Notes: generated from the letters alone by a model not told the origin. A stretch of 50,543 bases of DNA from Bordetella genomosp. 4 (GCF_002261185.1 NZ_NEVQ01000002.1:1-50543); one strand, 5' to 3'; counted from the stretch's first letter, positions 23,059 through 32,635 are shown. Program-made: numbers and translations.

Positions 23059-25497
23059 ATGAGCAGCAAACCGATTCTGTATTTGTTGGCAGGCAATGGC
23101 GGCGCAGCAGACTGGTGGGACGATGCTTTGCCCCACTTTACTCATTACCGAGCCGTGCCGCTGGAACTGCCAGGCTTTGGCGACAATCCAGCACCCCCAT
23201 GCGCCGATCTGGCGGCATATGCCCAAGCCTTGATCGACGCAACGGAGCGAGACAGCGCGATCATGGCCGTCGGCGTCAACGCGCTGCTGGTACTGCATGC
23301 GCTGCAACGGCAACCGGGCCATTTCAGCCGCAGCGTATTGCTCGCCCCCGTCGGCGCATTTCTGTGGCAACGGCGGCTGCCCGCGCTCATGTCGCCCCGG
23401 CCGCTACGCAAAACCATCCATTGGTTGTTGTCGAACAAGCCCACGCTGTTCGCAAAGAGATTCTCCAATCAAAGGTGGACACCTCAGCAATATGCACGCA
23501 TGGGCCGTGGATACGCACGCTGCCGCGCCTTTATTCCATATTGGGATTTGGTGCGCGCTGACACCGCGCTGCCCTTGCTGGAATGGATTACCGATCCGAT
23601 CGAGTTGATCTGGGGCGATCAAGACAATGTATTGGGCATTGCGCAGGCTGCCGCGTGGTCTGCGATCCTGGCTCGCGCGGATCTGACCATCAGTTTGAAG
23701 CCGGGCTGGGGCCATTATCCTTGGATCGATGCACCTGCAGAGTTCGTCTCGTGGCTGGAATCCGGCGAACGCGGTTTTGTCGCGCATACAAAGGGCGGAC
23801 GCCTGCGTTTGGCAGCGTTGGCGGGGCAACCCGTGCCGCCTGCGCTATCGCTCAATGATCCAAACGACGAACGACTGCAACCTTTCCTGGACAGTCAACC
23901 TGAGGCGGCATGGGCCGTGCGTTCCTCCAGTTATGGCGAGGACCAGGCCGATGCGGCCAATGCGGGTCTGCATCACACTTTTCTGCGTGAACGCGCCGGC
24001 GATGTGCCTACGCGTATAGCAGACCTCACGGCCTCAGGTATTGAAGAGGTCGTCGTCCAACGCTTCATCACGCCTGTCGTGTCCGGCATCGCGTTTGTAC
24101 GCCACCTGTCCGTGGAATTGGAATGGGTGGAAGGACATCTGGAATCTCTGGCGGACGGCCACGTCACGCCGCATCGGGCGATTCTTTCCCGCATGACGGC
24201 GTCGTGGCGCGAGGGTGAGTTCGCAGCATCGCATGGCCTGACCGCCGGCATGCTTTGGAAATTCCTGCAACAGGTGCTGCGGACCTTTCATTACGTCGCG
24301 GGCGACGTGGAGTGGGCTTGGGATGGTACTGAACTCTGGCTATTGCAATACCGCCCGATCAGCGACTATGGCTGGCGACGGCATCTGACTTCGGCCAACA
24401 TTGCCGAGATTCTGCCGCCGCAACCCAGTCGATTCGTGGAGTACGCGCAACGCCGTGCAGCAGCCAGCATCCCCGCCATCATGGCACGCTGGGATCCACG
24501 CGTTCTGCAGGACAATGAGCCTTTCACCTCGGTGTATGGCGGCGCATCGTACATCAACAATGACCTGTTTTTGGCTCGCTTGGCAGACTGGGGCGTTTCC
24601 TCCGGCAACTATGCCAACGAAGTAGGCGGCGCGACGCCGGTCCTGCCCTGGCGGCCTCTGCGGCTATTGCGCTCCTTGCCTTTGTTCCTGCGCATGCAAC
24701 GCATTGCCCGCCGGCATTTATTGACGCTGGAAAGTGGATTGCGGCGCTTTGACCAAGAGCTCTCGACGCTGATAGCGCAAGGCGCGAACGGACAACAATT
24801 GGCCGACTGGTTCACGCGGTTTTACGTGTTTGTCGTCCAAGGCAATCTGTGTATCGCAACGACCTTGGCGAGCAGTGGCGGCAGCGGGCTGGGACGCCCA
24901 CCGACCGCGTACGGCAATCTCGATAACAGCCCGCACCGGCTGCCGTGGGAAACCGATCCCGCAACGCCGCGCCCTCCACCTGTTGACTTACCGTTGCAGG
25001 CATTTCCTCGTTGGCCCCAAAGTATTTCACTCGCCCACTCGCTGGGGCTGCCCGGCCTGCGAGGTTATTACCTGCAAGTCCGCGAGTGGTATCGCGACAA
25101 CCTGATGCGCCTGTTTTTCAAGCTGCATCATGCGATGCCCGTGGTCGATCATGCGCACTGGTTTGCACCCCACCCCGACACCCGTACCCGCAATGGGAGT
25201 TTCTGGCAAAACGGCAGCGACGGCGCGGAACAGGCCGTCGGTTTCATGATCTATCCGGGACGCGCCCAAGGCATACTCGGTCAAGACATCCTGCTCGAGG
25301 AAACGCTAGACCCCGGCCGCCACGCCCACTACCAGGCAGCCCAAGCCGTCATTGCCCGCATGGGCGGACGGCTGTCGCACGGCTCGACGCTGCTGCGCGA
25401 ACTGCGCAAACCCTCGGCAGTCCTGCCGCAGGTAGACATAGCGTGGTTGGGTCGAAAAGTCCTGTATCAAGACGGCGAACTCTCATTGATTGAATAG
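23059..25497 (+). CDS. pseudo-alpha/beta-hydrolase fused to PEP-synthase-like ATP-grasp and phosphohistidine domains
   Basis: 812 residues in three parts. Residues 1-240 form an alpha/beta hydrolase with Asp187/189 (WGDQDNV) and His219 (WGHYPW), but the nucleophile elbow is VGVNAL, with Asn74 where Ser should be. Residues about 275-440 are a PEP synthase/PPDK N-terminal ATP-grasp: AVRSSSYGED (Arg288), VVSGIAF and the closing DVEWAWDG...LLQYRPI. Residues about 745-812 look like the swivelling phosphohistidine domain (MGGRLSHGSTLLREL, His774). No pyruvate-binding TIM barrel follows. This is the plan of rifampin phosphotransferase, with a hydrolase added in front. It may phosphorylate a small molecule held by the hydrolase-like or the central domain. 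Overall function unknown. Confidence 0.8.
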   Translation: MSSKPILYLLAGNGGAADWWDDALPHFTHYRAVPLELPGFGDNPAPPCADLAAYAQALIDATERDSAIMAVGVNALLVLHALQRQPGHFSRSVLLAPVGAFLWQRRLPALMSPRPLRKTIHWLLSNKPTLFAKRFSNQRWTPQQYARMGRGYARCRAFIPYWDLVRADTALPLLEWITDPIELIWGDQDNVLGIAQAAAWSAILARADLTISLKPGWGHYPWIDAPAEFVSWLESGERGFVAHTKGGRLRLAALAGQPVPPALSLNDPNDERLQPFLDSQPEAAWAVRSSSYGEDQADAANAGLHHTFLRERAGDVPTRIADLTASGIEEVVVQRFITPVVSGIAFVRHLSVELEWVEGHLESLADGHVTPHRAILSRMTASWREGEFAASHGLTAGMLWKFLQQVLRTFHYVAGDVEWAWDGTELWLLQYRPISDYGWRRHLTSANIAEILPPQPSRFVEYAQRRAAASIPAIMARWDPRVLQDNEPFTSVYGGASYINNDLFLARLADWGVSSGNYANEVGGATPVLPWRPLRLLRSLPLFLRMQRIARRHLLTLESGLRRFDQELSTLIAQGANGQQLADWFTRFYVFVVQGNLCIATTLASSGGSGLGRPPTAYGNLDNSPHRLPWETDPATPRPPPVDLPLQAFPRWPQSISLAHSLGLPGLRGYYLQVREWYRDNLMRLFFKLHHAMPVVDHAHWFAPHPDTRTRNGSFWQNGSDGAEQAVGFMIYPGRAQGILGQDILLEETLDPGRHAHYQAAQAVIARMGGRLSHGSTLLRELRKPSAVLPQVDIAWLGRKVLYQDGELSLIE

Positions 25498-25534
25498 ATA
25501 AACGCATGGATCCGATGACTTGTCGTTCAGCCTG

Positions 25535-25550
25535 CTGTCAGATCTGACAG
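25535..25550. promoter_or_regulatory. perfect 16-bp palindrome upstream of feoA
   Basis: CTGTCAGATCTGACAG is fully self-complementary and lies 37 bases after the preceding stop codon and about 80 before feoA. It contains the same CTGAC/GTCAG half-sites as the cluster at 11925-12098. It could be an operator or a weak terminator; no T-run follows. Confidence 0.45.
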
Positions 25551-25595
25551 GTGCGTCAACTTGGCATGGAGAGAATTCCGAATCGAGAGTATATT

Positions 25596-25614
25596 TTGCG
25601 ACTTATTCTCATTC
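25596..25614 (+). promoter_or_regulatory. putative Fur box of feoAB
   Basis: TTGCGACTTATTCTCATTC contains the ATTCTCATT half typical of proteobacterial Fur sites and lies 17 bases before the feoA start. A TATATT at 25590-25595 could be the -10 element directly beside it, an arrangement suited to iron repression. The left half is degenerate, so the match is moderate. Confidence 0.5.
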
Positions 25615-25630
25615 CGAATTTTCTCTCCGC

Positions 25631-25888
25631 ATGAATTCCCTGCGTTTGTCCGATCTTGCTCTGCACGACCGCGCTGTCGTCGAACAAGTTCTCGACACCT
25701 GTCCCTCTGACCCTATATCGGCAAGATTACGCGACCTGGGGTTTGTAAACGGCGAGCCTCTACGTTTGACCGCCAAGGGGCCGTTTGGCGGCAACCCGCT
25801 GCTTATCGCCATCGGCACGACGCGTTTTGCCTTGCGCCGCAACGAAGCCGAGCGTGTCATTGTTCGTCGCGAGGCAGCGCATGACTGA
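25631..25888 (+). CDS. feoA: ferrous iron transport protein A
   Basis: 85 residues, a single SH3-like FeoA domain of normal length (SARLRDLGFVNGEPLRLTAK, then PFGGNPLLIAIGTTRFALRR). FeoA is a small cytoplasmic partner needed for full FeoB activity. The frame is open upstream to 25520, but the ATG at 25631 places the domain at the N-terminus; the longer frame would read through the probable Fur box. It overlaps feoB by 8 bases, so translation is coupled. Confidence 0.92.
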   Translation: MNSLRLSDLALHDRAVVEQVLDTCPSDPISARLRDLGFVNGEPLRLTAKGPFGGNPLLIAIGTTRFALRRNEAERVIVRREAAHD

Positions 25889-27704
25889 CACCGCACTGCG
25901 CATCGCGCTGGTCGGCAACCCGAATGCCGGCAAGACCGCGTTATTCAACCGTCTGACAGGCGCACGTCAAAAGGTCGCCAACTACGCGGGCGTCACGGTG
26001 GACCGCAAAGAAGGCCGTCTGTCCACGCCTGGCGGCCGCGCCGTACGCGTACTCGATTTGCCTGGCACGTATAGCTTTGAATCAGCCAGCGCCGACGAGG
26101 CCATCACGCTGGCCGTACTCAGCGGGCGCTATCGCGGTGAGGCCGTGCCCGAAGCCATCGTATTCGTGATGGACGCCACCAACCTGCGCTTGCATTTGCG
26201 CCTGTTGCTCGAAGTCCGCCGCCTGGGCTTGCCCGTCATCGTCGCACTCAACATGGCCGATCAGGCCAAACGTCTGGGCATCAGTATCGATGTCCCGCAG
26301 TTGTCGCAACGCCTCGGAATGCCGGTTGTTGAAACCGTAGCGGTACGCCGGGACGGCACGCAAGCCCTGCTCGCGCAGTTGGAACTCGGCATTCCACCCG
26401 TCTCGCCTCATCGCGATTCCGGTGATCTGCACGCAGATGTACGCGCCATCATGGCCGACGTCGTACGCCTGCCGACGGATACCAAAACACTGGACGACCA
26501 TATCGACCGCTGGACGCTGCACCCGGTGTTCGGATTGTTGATCCTCGCGTTGGTCATGTTCCTGACCTTCCAAGCCGTGTATGCGATAGGCAAACCGATG
26601 ACCGACGCCATTGCAGACGGCATGGAATGGCTAGGCCAAACGTTGACAGCCTCAATGGGCGACGGCCCGCTCAAAGGACTGCTCCAGGAAGGCATCTTTG
26701 GCGGGTTGGGCAGCCTGCTCGGATTCCTGCCGCAGATCCTGACATTGTTCTTTTTCATTTTGGTCCTGGAGGAATCCGGCTACCTGCCACGTGCCGCCTT
26801 TCTGCTGGATCGCTCCATGCTGGCCGTCGGCCTGAGCGGCCGCTCCTTTATTCCGTTGCTATCCAGCTTTGCCTGCGCCATTCCTAGCATCATCGGCACG
26901 CGCAGCATCCCAGACCGCCGGGACCGCCTGGTCACCATCCTGGTCGCGCCTCTCATGACGTGCTCGGCACGGCTGCCCGTCTATGCCCTGCTGATCAGCG
27001 CATTCATCCCGCATCGCCTGTTGTTCGGTGTCTTTAACCTGCAGGGCGCCGTACTGTTCGCGCTCTATGCGGGCGGGATTCTCGCCGCGCTGGCTGTCGC
27101 CTACGTCGGCAAACTGCTGCGGCGGCGTCACCAAGAAACCGCGCTGCTCATGGAGCTGCCGCCCTACCGCCTGCCTAAATGGCGCGATATCGGCATCGGT
27201 CTGTGGGAACGAATCTGGATATTTCTCAAGCGTCTGACCGGCGTCATGCTGGCGCTGACCATTGTGATGTGGTTCATCGCCAGTTTTCCCAGCGCACCTG
27301 CCGATGCTACGAATCCGGCCATCGAATACAGTCTCGCCGGGATATTAGGTCAATGGATGCAGCCGCTCTTTGCGCCGCTGGGATTCAATTGGCAAATCAC
27401 ACTGGCCCTGATTCCCGCATTCGCCGCACGTGAATCCGCCGTGGCGACCTTGGCGACGGTGTACAGCGTTGCCGAGGGCCAGGACGCGATGTTGGGCAGC
27501 ATGCTCGCCGGTAATTTCTCTGTCGCGACGGCGCTCTCGCTCATGGTGTGGTTCGCTTTTGCGCCGCAGTGCATGTCTACATTAGCCATCATCAAGCGCG
27601 AAACCGGGAACTGGCGCATCGTCTTACTGTCTTTTGCGTATATGTTCGTGCTTGCCTATATCGCGGCGTTTGCGACTTATCGTTTGGCGATGGTGTGGCT
27701 GTGA
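25881..27704 (+). CDS. feoB: ferrous iron transporter B
   Basis: 607 residues, at the short end for FeoB. The N-terminal G domain has G1 GNPNAGKT (residues about 12-19), G2 Thr in GVTVDRKEG, G3 DLPGTYS and G4 NMAD. The membrane part holds two Gate segments, with CAIPSIIGTR and MTCSARLPVY motifs that include the Cys residues proposed to line the iron path. It imports Fe(II) across the inner membrane, gated by GTP. The start ATG at 25881 overlaps feoA; longer N-terminal readings run through feoA and are rejected. Likely induced when iron is low or oxygen is limiting. Confidence 0.95.
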   Translation: MTDTALRIALVGNPNAGKTALFNRLTGARQKVANYAGVTVDRKEGRLSTPGGRAVRVLDLPGTYSFESASADEAITLAVLSGRYRGEAVPEAIVFVMDATNLRLHLRLLLEVRRLGLPVIVALNMADQAKRLGISIDVPQLSQRLGMPVVETVAVRRDGTQALLAQLELGIPPVSPHRDSGDLHADVRAIMADVVRLPTDTKTLDDHIDRWTLHPVFGLLILALVMFLTFQAVYAIGKPMTDAIADGMEWLGQTLTASMGDGPLKGLLQEGIFGGLGSLLGFLPQILTLFFFILVLEESGYLPRAAFLLDRSMLAVGLSGRSFIPLLSSFACAIPSIIGTRSIPDRRDRLVTILVAPLMTCSARLPVYALLISAFIPHRLLFGVFNLQGAVLFALYAGGILAALAVAYVGKLLRRRHQETALLMELPPYRLPKWRDIGIGLWERIWIFLKRLTGVMLALTIVMWFIASFPSAPADATNPAIEYSLAGILGQWMQPLFAPLGFNWQITLALIPAFAARESAVATLATVYSVAEGQDAMLGSMLAGNFSVATALSLMVWFAFAPQCMSTLAIIKRETGNWRIVLLSFAYMFVLAYIAAFATYRLAMVWL

Positions 27705-27777
27705 TAATGACTGCAAAACACGCATTGGATCACCGTATTCGCATGAACCGCGCGCTTAATCTTTATCCGAGTTCGCC

Positions 27778-28098
27778 ATGAATCCCAATAGTCCGCTCTG
27801 GCAAACCGTCGTGATGCTGATCGTGCTCGCCGCCAGCATCATTGGGCTCGTCCTGCATTTCGTGCCTAGCCTGAAAGGGCGTATACGTAATGGGCTGGGG
27901 AATTTGCTGAGCCAGACGTACATGCCCAAAGCCGCACAGCAGTATGCCGCACGACATCTGGTTGTGAAACAAAGCTCGGCATGCGGTTGCTGCTCTGGTT
28001 GCAGCAGCTCTCCTCCGCCTACTGCGACTATTTCTTTGCATCCGCGTCGCGGGGGCGAGGTGCCCCCAGCCCGCCCGGACGCCAAACCGGCGCCCTGA
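27778..28098 (+). CDS. Cys-rich small membrane protein after feoB (DUF6587-like)
   Basis: 106 residues: one N-terminal transmembrane helix (about 9-28), a basic linker, then a Cys cluster, ACGCCSGC, and a Pro-rich tail. It occupies the place of feoC but is not a winged-helix FeoC. Proteins of this kind, with one helix and a CxCCxxC-like cluster, are found next to feoAB in Bordetella-type bacteria. A role in handling Fe(II) or sensing redox state for FeoB is a reasonable guess. It lies 73 bases after feoB. The C-terminal 25 residues contain a GGGGGC / GCCCCC hairpin in DNA (28051-28067) and may be poorly conserved. Confidence 0.72.
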   Translation: MNPNSPLWQTVVMLIVLAASIIGLVLHFVPSLKGRIRNGLGNLLSQTYMPKAAQQYAARHLVVKQSSACGCCSGCSSSPPPTATISLHPRRGGEVPPARPDAKPAP

Positions 28099-28179
28099 CG
28101 GGATTGAACTCTTCACTTGCCCCATAAGCCAGGCGCGTATCCTCGCTCAAGGCCCGGCGAGGCCGAGGCGGCGTGCGCC

Positions 28180-29160
28180 CTACTGTGCCAATTTGAGCCC
28201 GCGCTCCTTCACCATAGCCTCGATGGATTGCCGCTGGTCCGCGATGAACGATGCGAACGCGGGGCCGCTTTGCGTGTTGAGCCCGATACCCAGCGCCTGT
28301 AGTTGCTTCTGCACTTCCTGATCTTGCGCAGCGCGCTGCAGTTCCTGCGCCAGCCTGTCCACAATAGGTTGCGGTGTGCCTTTCGGCGCGAATACACCAT
28401 GCCATGACACGAAGCGATAACCAGGCACACCCGCTTCGGACAGCGTGGGCGTATCGGGGAAAGCCGGCGAGCGGTCCGCCGTCACCGCGAGCAGGTCCAG
28501 CTTCCCGGACTTCACCAGCGGCGTGGCTGCTCCGTCGATCATTGCGTCCACCTGCCCCGACACCACATCCGTCAGCGCGGGCGCGCTGCCTTTGTACGGA
28601 ATCGGCAGCATGTCCAGCCCCGTGGCCCCGCGGAGCATTTCCATGGCCAGTTGGCTGGGGGTACCGTTGCCGCCCGTGGCGTAGGCCATCTGGCCGGGAT
28701 GGGCCTTGGCATGAGTGATGAAATCCTGGACCGACTTGAACTTGTATTTCGGGTTGATGACCAGCAGCAACGAAATGCTGGTCAGGCGCGACACAGGCGC
28801 GAAATCTGCCTGCGCGTCGTAGGAAAGGTTGGGCATCGACAGATGGTTGATGGCATGCGTGGCGATGTCACCCAGCAGCAGCGTGTAGCCGTCGGGGTCG
28901 GCCTTGGCCGCCAGTGCCGCGCCGATGGATCCGCCCGCGCCCGGCCGGTTGTCCACGATGACGGACTGGTGCAAGGCATCGCCCAGCTTGCGTGCAAAGA
29001 TCCGCCCGATCACGTCCGAGTTGCCCCCGGCGGGGTACGGCACGACCAGCCGTATCGGCTTGTCCGTCGGCCACTGCGCGGCGCGCGCAGGACTCGATGC
29101 TATCGTCAGGGCCGAGCAGACCGCCAGCATGCCGGCAGCCGTCGCTGTTAATCGATTCAT
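28180..29160 (-). CDS. Bug family tripartite tricarboxylate transporter receptor
   Basis: 326 residues with a signal peptide (SSPARAAQW, cleavage near residue 27) and the Bug motifs VVPYPAGGNSDVIGR and IVDNRPGAGGSIG. It is a periplasmic solute receptor. AAAGGAGAC about 9 bases upstream supports the ATG at 29160 over an earlier one at 29181. It lies 52 bases downstream of the sulfatase on the same strand, so it may bring in the sulfatase substrate or a related acid. TctA/TctB are not nearby. Confidence 0.9.
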   Translation of the reverse strand: MNRLTATAAGMLAVCSALTIASSPARAAQWPTDKPIRLVVPYPAGGNSDVIGRIFARKLGDALHQSVIVDNRPGAGGSIGAALAAKADPDGYTLLLGDIATHAINHLSMPNLSYDAQADFAPVSRLTSISLLLVINPKYKFKSVQDFITHAKAHPGQMAYATGGNGTPSQLAMEMLRGATGLDMLPIPYKGSAPALTDVVSGQVDAMIDGAATPLVKSGKLDLLAVTADRSPAFPDTPTLSEAGVPGYRFVSWHGVFAPKGTPQPIVDRLAQELQRAAQDQEVQKQLQALGIGLNTQSGPAFASFIADQRQSIEAMVKERGLKLAQ

Positions 29161-29212
29161 GATGTCTGTCTCCTTTGTCATTATTTTGGCCGTACTGCCG
29201 CAGCGGGCACCG

Positions 29213-30688
29213 CTATCCCGGCGAACCTACTGTTCGCGTCGGATCGCTTAGCGGCGGCTGCGGATAATGCAGGCCGCGCTGGCCGCCAAACGCGCGGTCG
29301 GCGCCGCCTCGTGCCGAGTCCGCCGCAACGCCCACCAGGCGTCCGTCCTTGATCCATGTTTCGTCCACGCCCCATGCCTCGCGCACCAGCACCTGCTCCA
29401 GGCGCTGCCGCACCTCGGCGTAACCAGACACGCCTGCCACGTCGCGGCATTCGTACGGGTCCTCCTGGAGGTCGAACAACTGCAGCACGTTGCCCGCCGG
29501 ATACCAGATCAGCTTGTGACGGCCGTCGTGCGCCATGCGAGTCGCGAGTACGTTTTCCTTGCACTCGCCGTACAGAAAGTCGCGCCGCTGCGCGCCCACC
29601 ATAGGGATGCCTTGGACCGTTTCCGGTACGGGCAAGCCAGCCAGGGACAACAGCGTGGGCATCACATCCTGCAGGCCCACCAAGCGGTCATCGACGTGTC
29701 CCGCCGCCACACGCGCATCGCGGGCGGTATCGACCAGGATCATCGGCACTTGCGCCGAACCTTCGTAGAACAGGCGTTTGGCCCATAGCCCGAACGCACC
29801 CAGCATGTCGCCATGGTCGCCGGTAACCATGATGATGGTGTCCTCCAACAGGTTCTCTTCGCGCAGCGTGCCGATCAGCACCCGCAACTGATGATCGATG
29901 TGCGTACAGAGCGCATAGAACGCGCGCCGTATGGCCTGCAGGTCCGGGGCGGAGCTGCGGATCGGCCAGTGGTCGCGGATGCTTTGCAGCGCGGGGGGCA
30001 ACGCGCCCTGGTCCCAGTCGGCTTGCGGAGGCAGATCGATACGTTCGCGCTCGTACAGGTCCAGGTAGCCAGCCAGCGGGACCAGCGGCGGATGCGGATG
30101 CGTGTAAGACACGTGCCAGAAGCCCGGGCGGCGCGGGTCGCGCCGCTTGATCATTTTGGCGGCTTCGCGCGTGGTCCAGTTGGTGACATGCAGTTTCTCG
30201 GCAAGATGCCAGGGCCGGTACATGTAATCGTTGTTGTTCATGCCGTGCAGGTATTGCTCGCCAGCGGCGCCCTGTTCGGCCAGGAACATGTCATAGTCGT
30301 CTACCGCGCCCAGTTGCGGCCGCCCTTCCTCGGCTAGCAAGATGTCGTCAAAGCCGATGCGGTCGCGCTGCGGGTACAGATGCATCTTGCCCACGGCATA
30401 AGCCTGATAGCCGCCATCGCGAAACGACTGTGCAAGCGTGGGCAGTGCGGGCATTTCCTGCGCGGGAGCGAAGTTGCGGTCGCCGTGCTTGCGGGGCGAC
30501 GTGCCGGTCATGATCGTGCGGCGCGCGGGGATGCAGATGGGACACTCCGAATACGCACGCGGGTATCGCGTGCCCAGGCGCGCCAGTTGGTCGAGCGTAG
30601 GAGTCTGAATGACAGGATGGCCAGCGCTGCCCAGCAAAGCGCCGGGCCATTGGTCCACCATGACGAGCAATACGTTGGGACGAGGCAT
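29213..30688 (-). CDS. sulfatase (cytoplasmic arylsulfatase / choline-sulfatase type)
   Basis: 491 residues. The alkaline-phosphatase-like sulfatase fold starts at once (PNVLLVMVDQW, metal-binding Asp) and the formylglycine signature C-x-P-x-R is Cys52-Ile-Pro-Ala-Arg56. The GDHGDMLG motif lies in the middle. There is no signal peptide, so hydrolysis of a sulfate or phosphonate monoester would take place in the cytoplasm. Activity needs conversion of Cys52 to formylglycine; no maturase gene is in the window. AGGAAACAT precedes the ATG. It is divergent from a LysR gene and precedes a Bug receptor. Confidence 0.9.
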   Translation of the reverse strand: MPRPNVLLVMVDQWPGALLGSAGHPVIQTPTLDQLARLGTRYPRAYSECPICIPARRTIMTGTSPRKHGDRNFAPAQEMPALPTLAQSFRDGGYQAYAVGKMHLYPQRDRIGFDDILLAEEGRPQLGAVDDYDMFLAEQGAAGEQYLHGMNNNDYMYRPWHLAEKLHVTNWTTREAAKMIKRRDPRRPGFWHVSYTHPHPPLVPLAGYLDLYERERIDLPPQADWDQGALPPALQSIRDHWPIRSSAPDLQAIRRAFYALCTHIDHQLRVLIGTLREENLLEDTIIMVTGDHGDMLGAFGLWAKRLFYEGSAQVPMILVDTARDARVAAGHVDDRLVGLQDVMPTLLSLAGLPVPETVQGIPMVGAQRRDFLYGECKENVLATRMAHDGRHKLIWYPAGNVLQLFDLQEDPYECRDVAGVSGYAEVRQRLEQVLVREAWGVDETWIKDGRLVGVAADSARGGADRAFGGQRGLHYPQPPLSDPTRTVGSPG

Positions 30689-30854
30689 ATGTTTCCTGGA
30701 TGCGGCATGCGGCCGCGAGGCCAGGCCTCTGGATGGACGGCGAGTCCCGCGGGAGCAAGTGAGTGGCCTAGTCTAGGTGGCCGTCGCTCCGTCAACAAGG
30801 GGTATGCCAGGAAGATCAGATATACTTTTTGAGTTATATCTGCCAGGAGTGGCG

Positions 30855-31760
30855 ATGGCGCTTTCGATCGATCAATGGCGTCTGTTCGTCCAGATCGCGG
30901 ACCATGGCAGCCTGACCAAAGTGGCCATCATGCGCGGCGTCGCGCAATCTGCGATCAGTCGGCAGCTATCGGGCATGGAAAGGCAATGCGGTGGCCGCTT
31001 GTTCCATCGCACCGGGCGCGGCGTCGCGCTGACGGAGTCCGGCCAACAACTGTATCCGCGCGTGCTGGCCTGGCTCGAAGAGGCCGACGCTCTGGGCAAC
31101 GACGCCGCTCGCGCAGTGGATCAGCCCGCCGGCCTGGTGCGGGTGGGCGTGCTGTCGTCCATCAGCCACGAATGCCTCTCGCACGCCTACGACCAGGTCC
31201 GCCGCCTGCATCCGCACATACGACTGCGCATCCGCGACGGGGTGGGCAGCGCAGTGGGCGAATGGCTGGACAATGGCGATGTCGACATAGGCATCCTGAT
31301 GCGCAGCGGCCGCGACAACCGCCGCCGTGAAGGCATCCTGTTCACCGCACGGCATCTGCTGGTGGGCGCGCCGGGCGATCCGGTGACCCGCAGTGCAACG
31401 GTGTCTTTCGCCTGTCTGCAGGGGCTGCCGCTGATACTGGCCGGGGCGCCCAGCGCCTTCCGGCGGCAGATGGATCAAATGGCCCGCCGCATGGGCGTGA
31501 CGCTGAACATAGCGCTGGAATGCGATTCACTGCAGATTCAGAAACACATGGTGCTGCGCAACGGACTGTACGCCGTGCTGGCCGAACATGCGGTCACGCG
31601 CGAATGCACGAACGGCGAACTGCAGGGCGCGCTGATCGTAAAGCCCTCACTGACTCGCAGCATTACGCTGGCCATGTCGGAGGTGCGCCCGATGACGCTG
31701 GCTTGCCGCGAGGTGGCGCATATCCTGCGAAACAGCCTGGAAAAGCTCGGCCAGCCCTAG
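30855..31760 (+). CDS. LysR family transcriptional regulator
   Basis: 301 residues. Helix-turn-helix in the first 60 ([20 protein letters not shown], then [13 protein letters not shown]), then the effector domain. The longer frame back to 30777 is not needed: CAGGAG lies 5 bases before the ATG at 30855. It is divergent from the sulfatase/Bug operon, the usual arrangement for its activator. Its stop overlaps the stop of the convergent LysR gene by 4 bases. Effector unknown, possibly the sulfatase substrate or product. Confidence 0.88.
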   Translation: MALSIDQWRLFVQIADHGSLTKVAIMRGVAQSAISRQLSGMERQCGGRLFHRTGRGVALTESGQQLYPRVLAWLEEADALGNDAARAVDQPAGLVRVGVLSSISHECLSHAYDQVRRLHPHIRLRIRDGVGSAVGEWLDNGDVDIGILMRSGRDNRRREGILFTARHLLVGAPGDPVTRSATVSFACLQGLPLILAGAPSAFRRQMDQMARRMGVTLNIALECDSLQIQKHMVLRNGLYAVLAEHAVTRECTNGELQGALIVKPSLTRSITLAMSEVRPMTLACREVAHILRNSLEKLGQP

Positions 31761-32635
31761 GCGGCAGCGGCTACCGGCGCATGCTCCTGCAATAACGCCG
31801 CAAACGCATCCAACGCCCGCGAAACCGTATCGCTGCGCCAAATCAACCACGTCGGCAACACCGAAAACGCGCCGTGCATAGGCCACGCGGTCACAGACGT
31901 ATACCCCGGCATGCTTTCCAGCATCGCTCTAGGCATGATGGCAAGGCCGCCGCCCGCACTGACGCACGCCAACATACTGTGATAAGACTCCAGCTCCCGC
32001 ACTTTACCGGGAATGGCTTTGTCGGCTGCGAACCATTTTTCGAAATGATGGCGATACGAGCAGTTTTGTCGAAACACATAGATCGCTTCGCCAGCCGCAT
32101 CGCGGCCGCGGCGAATCGGTGCATGCTGAATAGGCGCAATGACGACCATTTCCTCCTCAAAGACGGCGACGCCTCTAAGCGCGGGATGATTGATCGGACC
32201 GTCGACAAGCGCCGCCACCAGACGGCCATCCAACACGCCATCGATCATCGGCCCCGACGGCCCTGTAGCCAGATCCAGCTCCACCTTGGGATAACGGCCA
32301 TTGAACTCGGCCAGCACAGCAGGAATACGAACAGCCGCCGTGCTTTCCAGTGCGCCGATAGGAAACCAGCCTGCAGGCTCCGTGCCGGAAACCGCCGTAC
32401 GCGCCTCCTCGACCAAACCGAGAATTCGCTGCGCATAGTCCAGAAAATTATGCCCCGTGGCCGACAGACGTAGCCGATTGTTCTCGCGGATGAACAAGTC
32501 CACCCCCAAGTCCGACTCCAGCTGTTTGAGCCGGGTAGTCAGGTTGGAGGGCACACGGTGTACCGCCTCAGCCGCCGCGGCAATGCTCTTGTGCGCCGCA
32601 ACGGCACAGAAAATCTCCAGCTGAACCAAATCCAT
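31757..32635 (-). CDS. LysR family transcriptional regulator
   Basis: 292 residues. Helix-turn-helix at about 1-60 ([20 protein letters not shown], then [15 protein letters not shown]), then an effector-binding domain. The [13 protein letters not shown] recognition region is like GltR/CynR-type regulators that have PSNVT. GAGGGG about 8 bases upstream supports the ATG at 32635; an earlier in-frame start at 32656 is unlikely. It is divergent from the aldehyde dehydrogenase at 32756, its probable target. Confidence 0.87.
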   Translation of the reverse strand: MDLVQLEIFCAVAAHKSIAAAAEAVHRVPSNLTTRLKQLESDLGVDLFIRENNRLRLSATGHNFLDYAQRILGLVEEARTAVSGTEPAGWFPIGALESTAAVRIPAVLAEFNGRYPKVELDLATGPSGPMIDGVLDGRLVAALVDGPINHPALRGVAVFEEEMVVIAPIQHAPIRRGRDAAGEAIYVFRQNCSYRHHFEKWFAADKAIPGKVRELESYHSMLACVSAGGGLAIMPRAMLESMPGYTSVTAWPMHGAFSVLPTWLIWRSDTVSRALDAFAALLQEHAPVAAAA

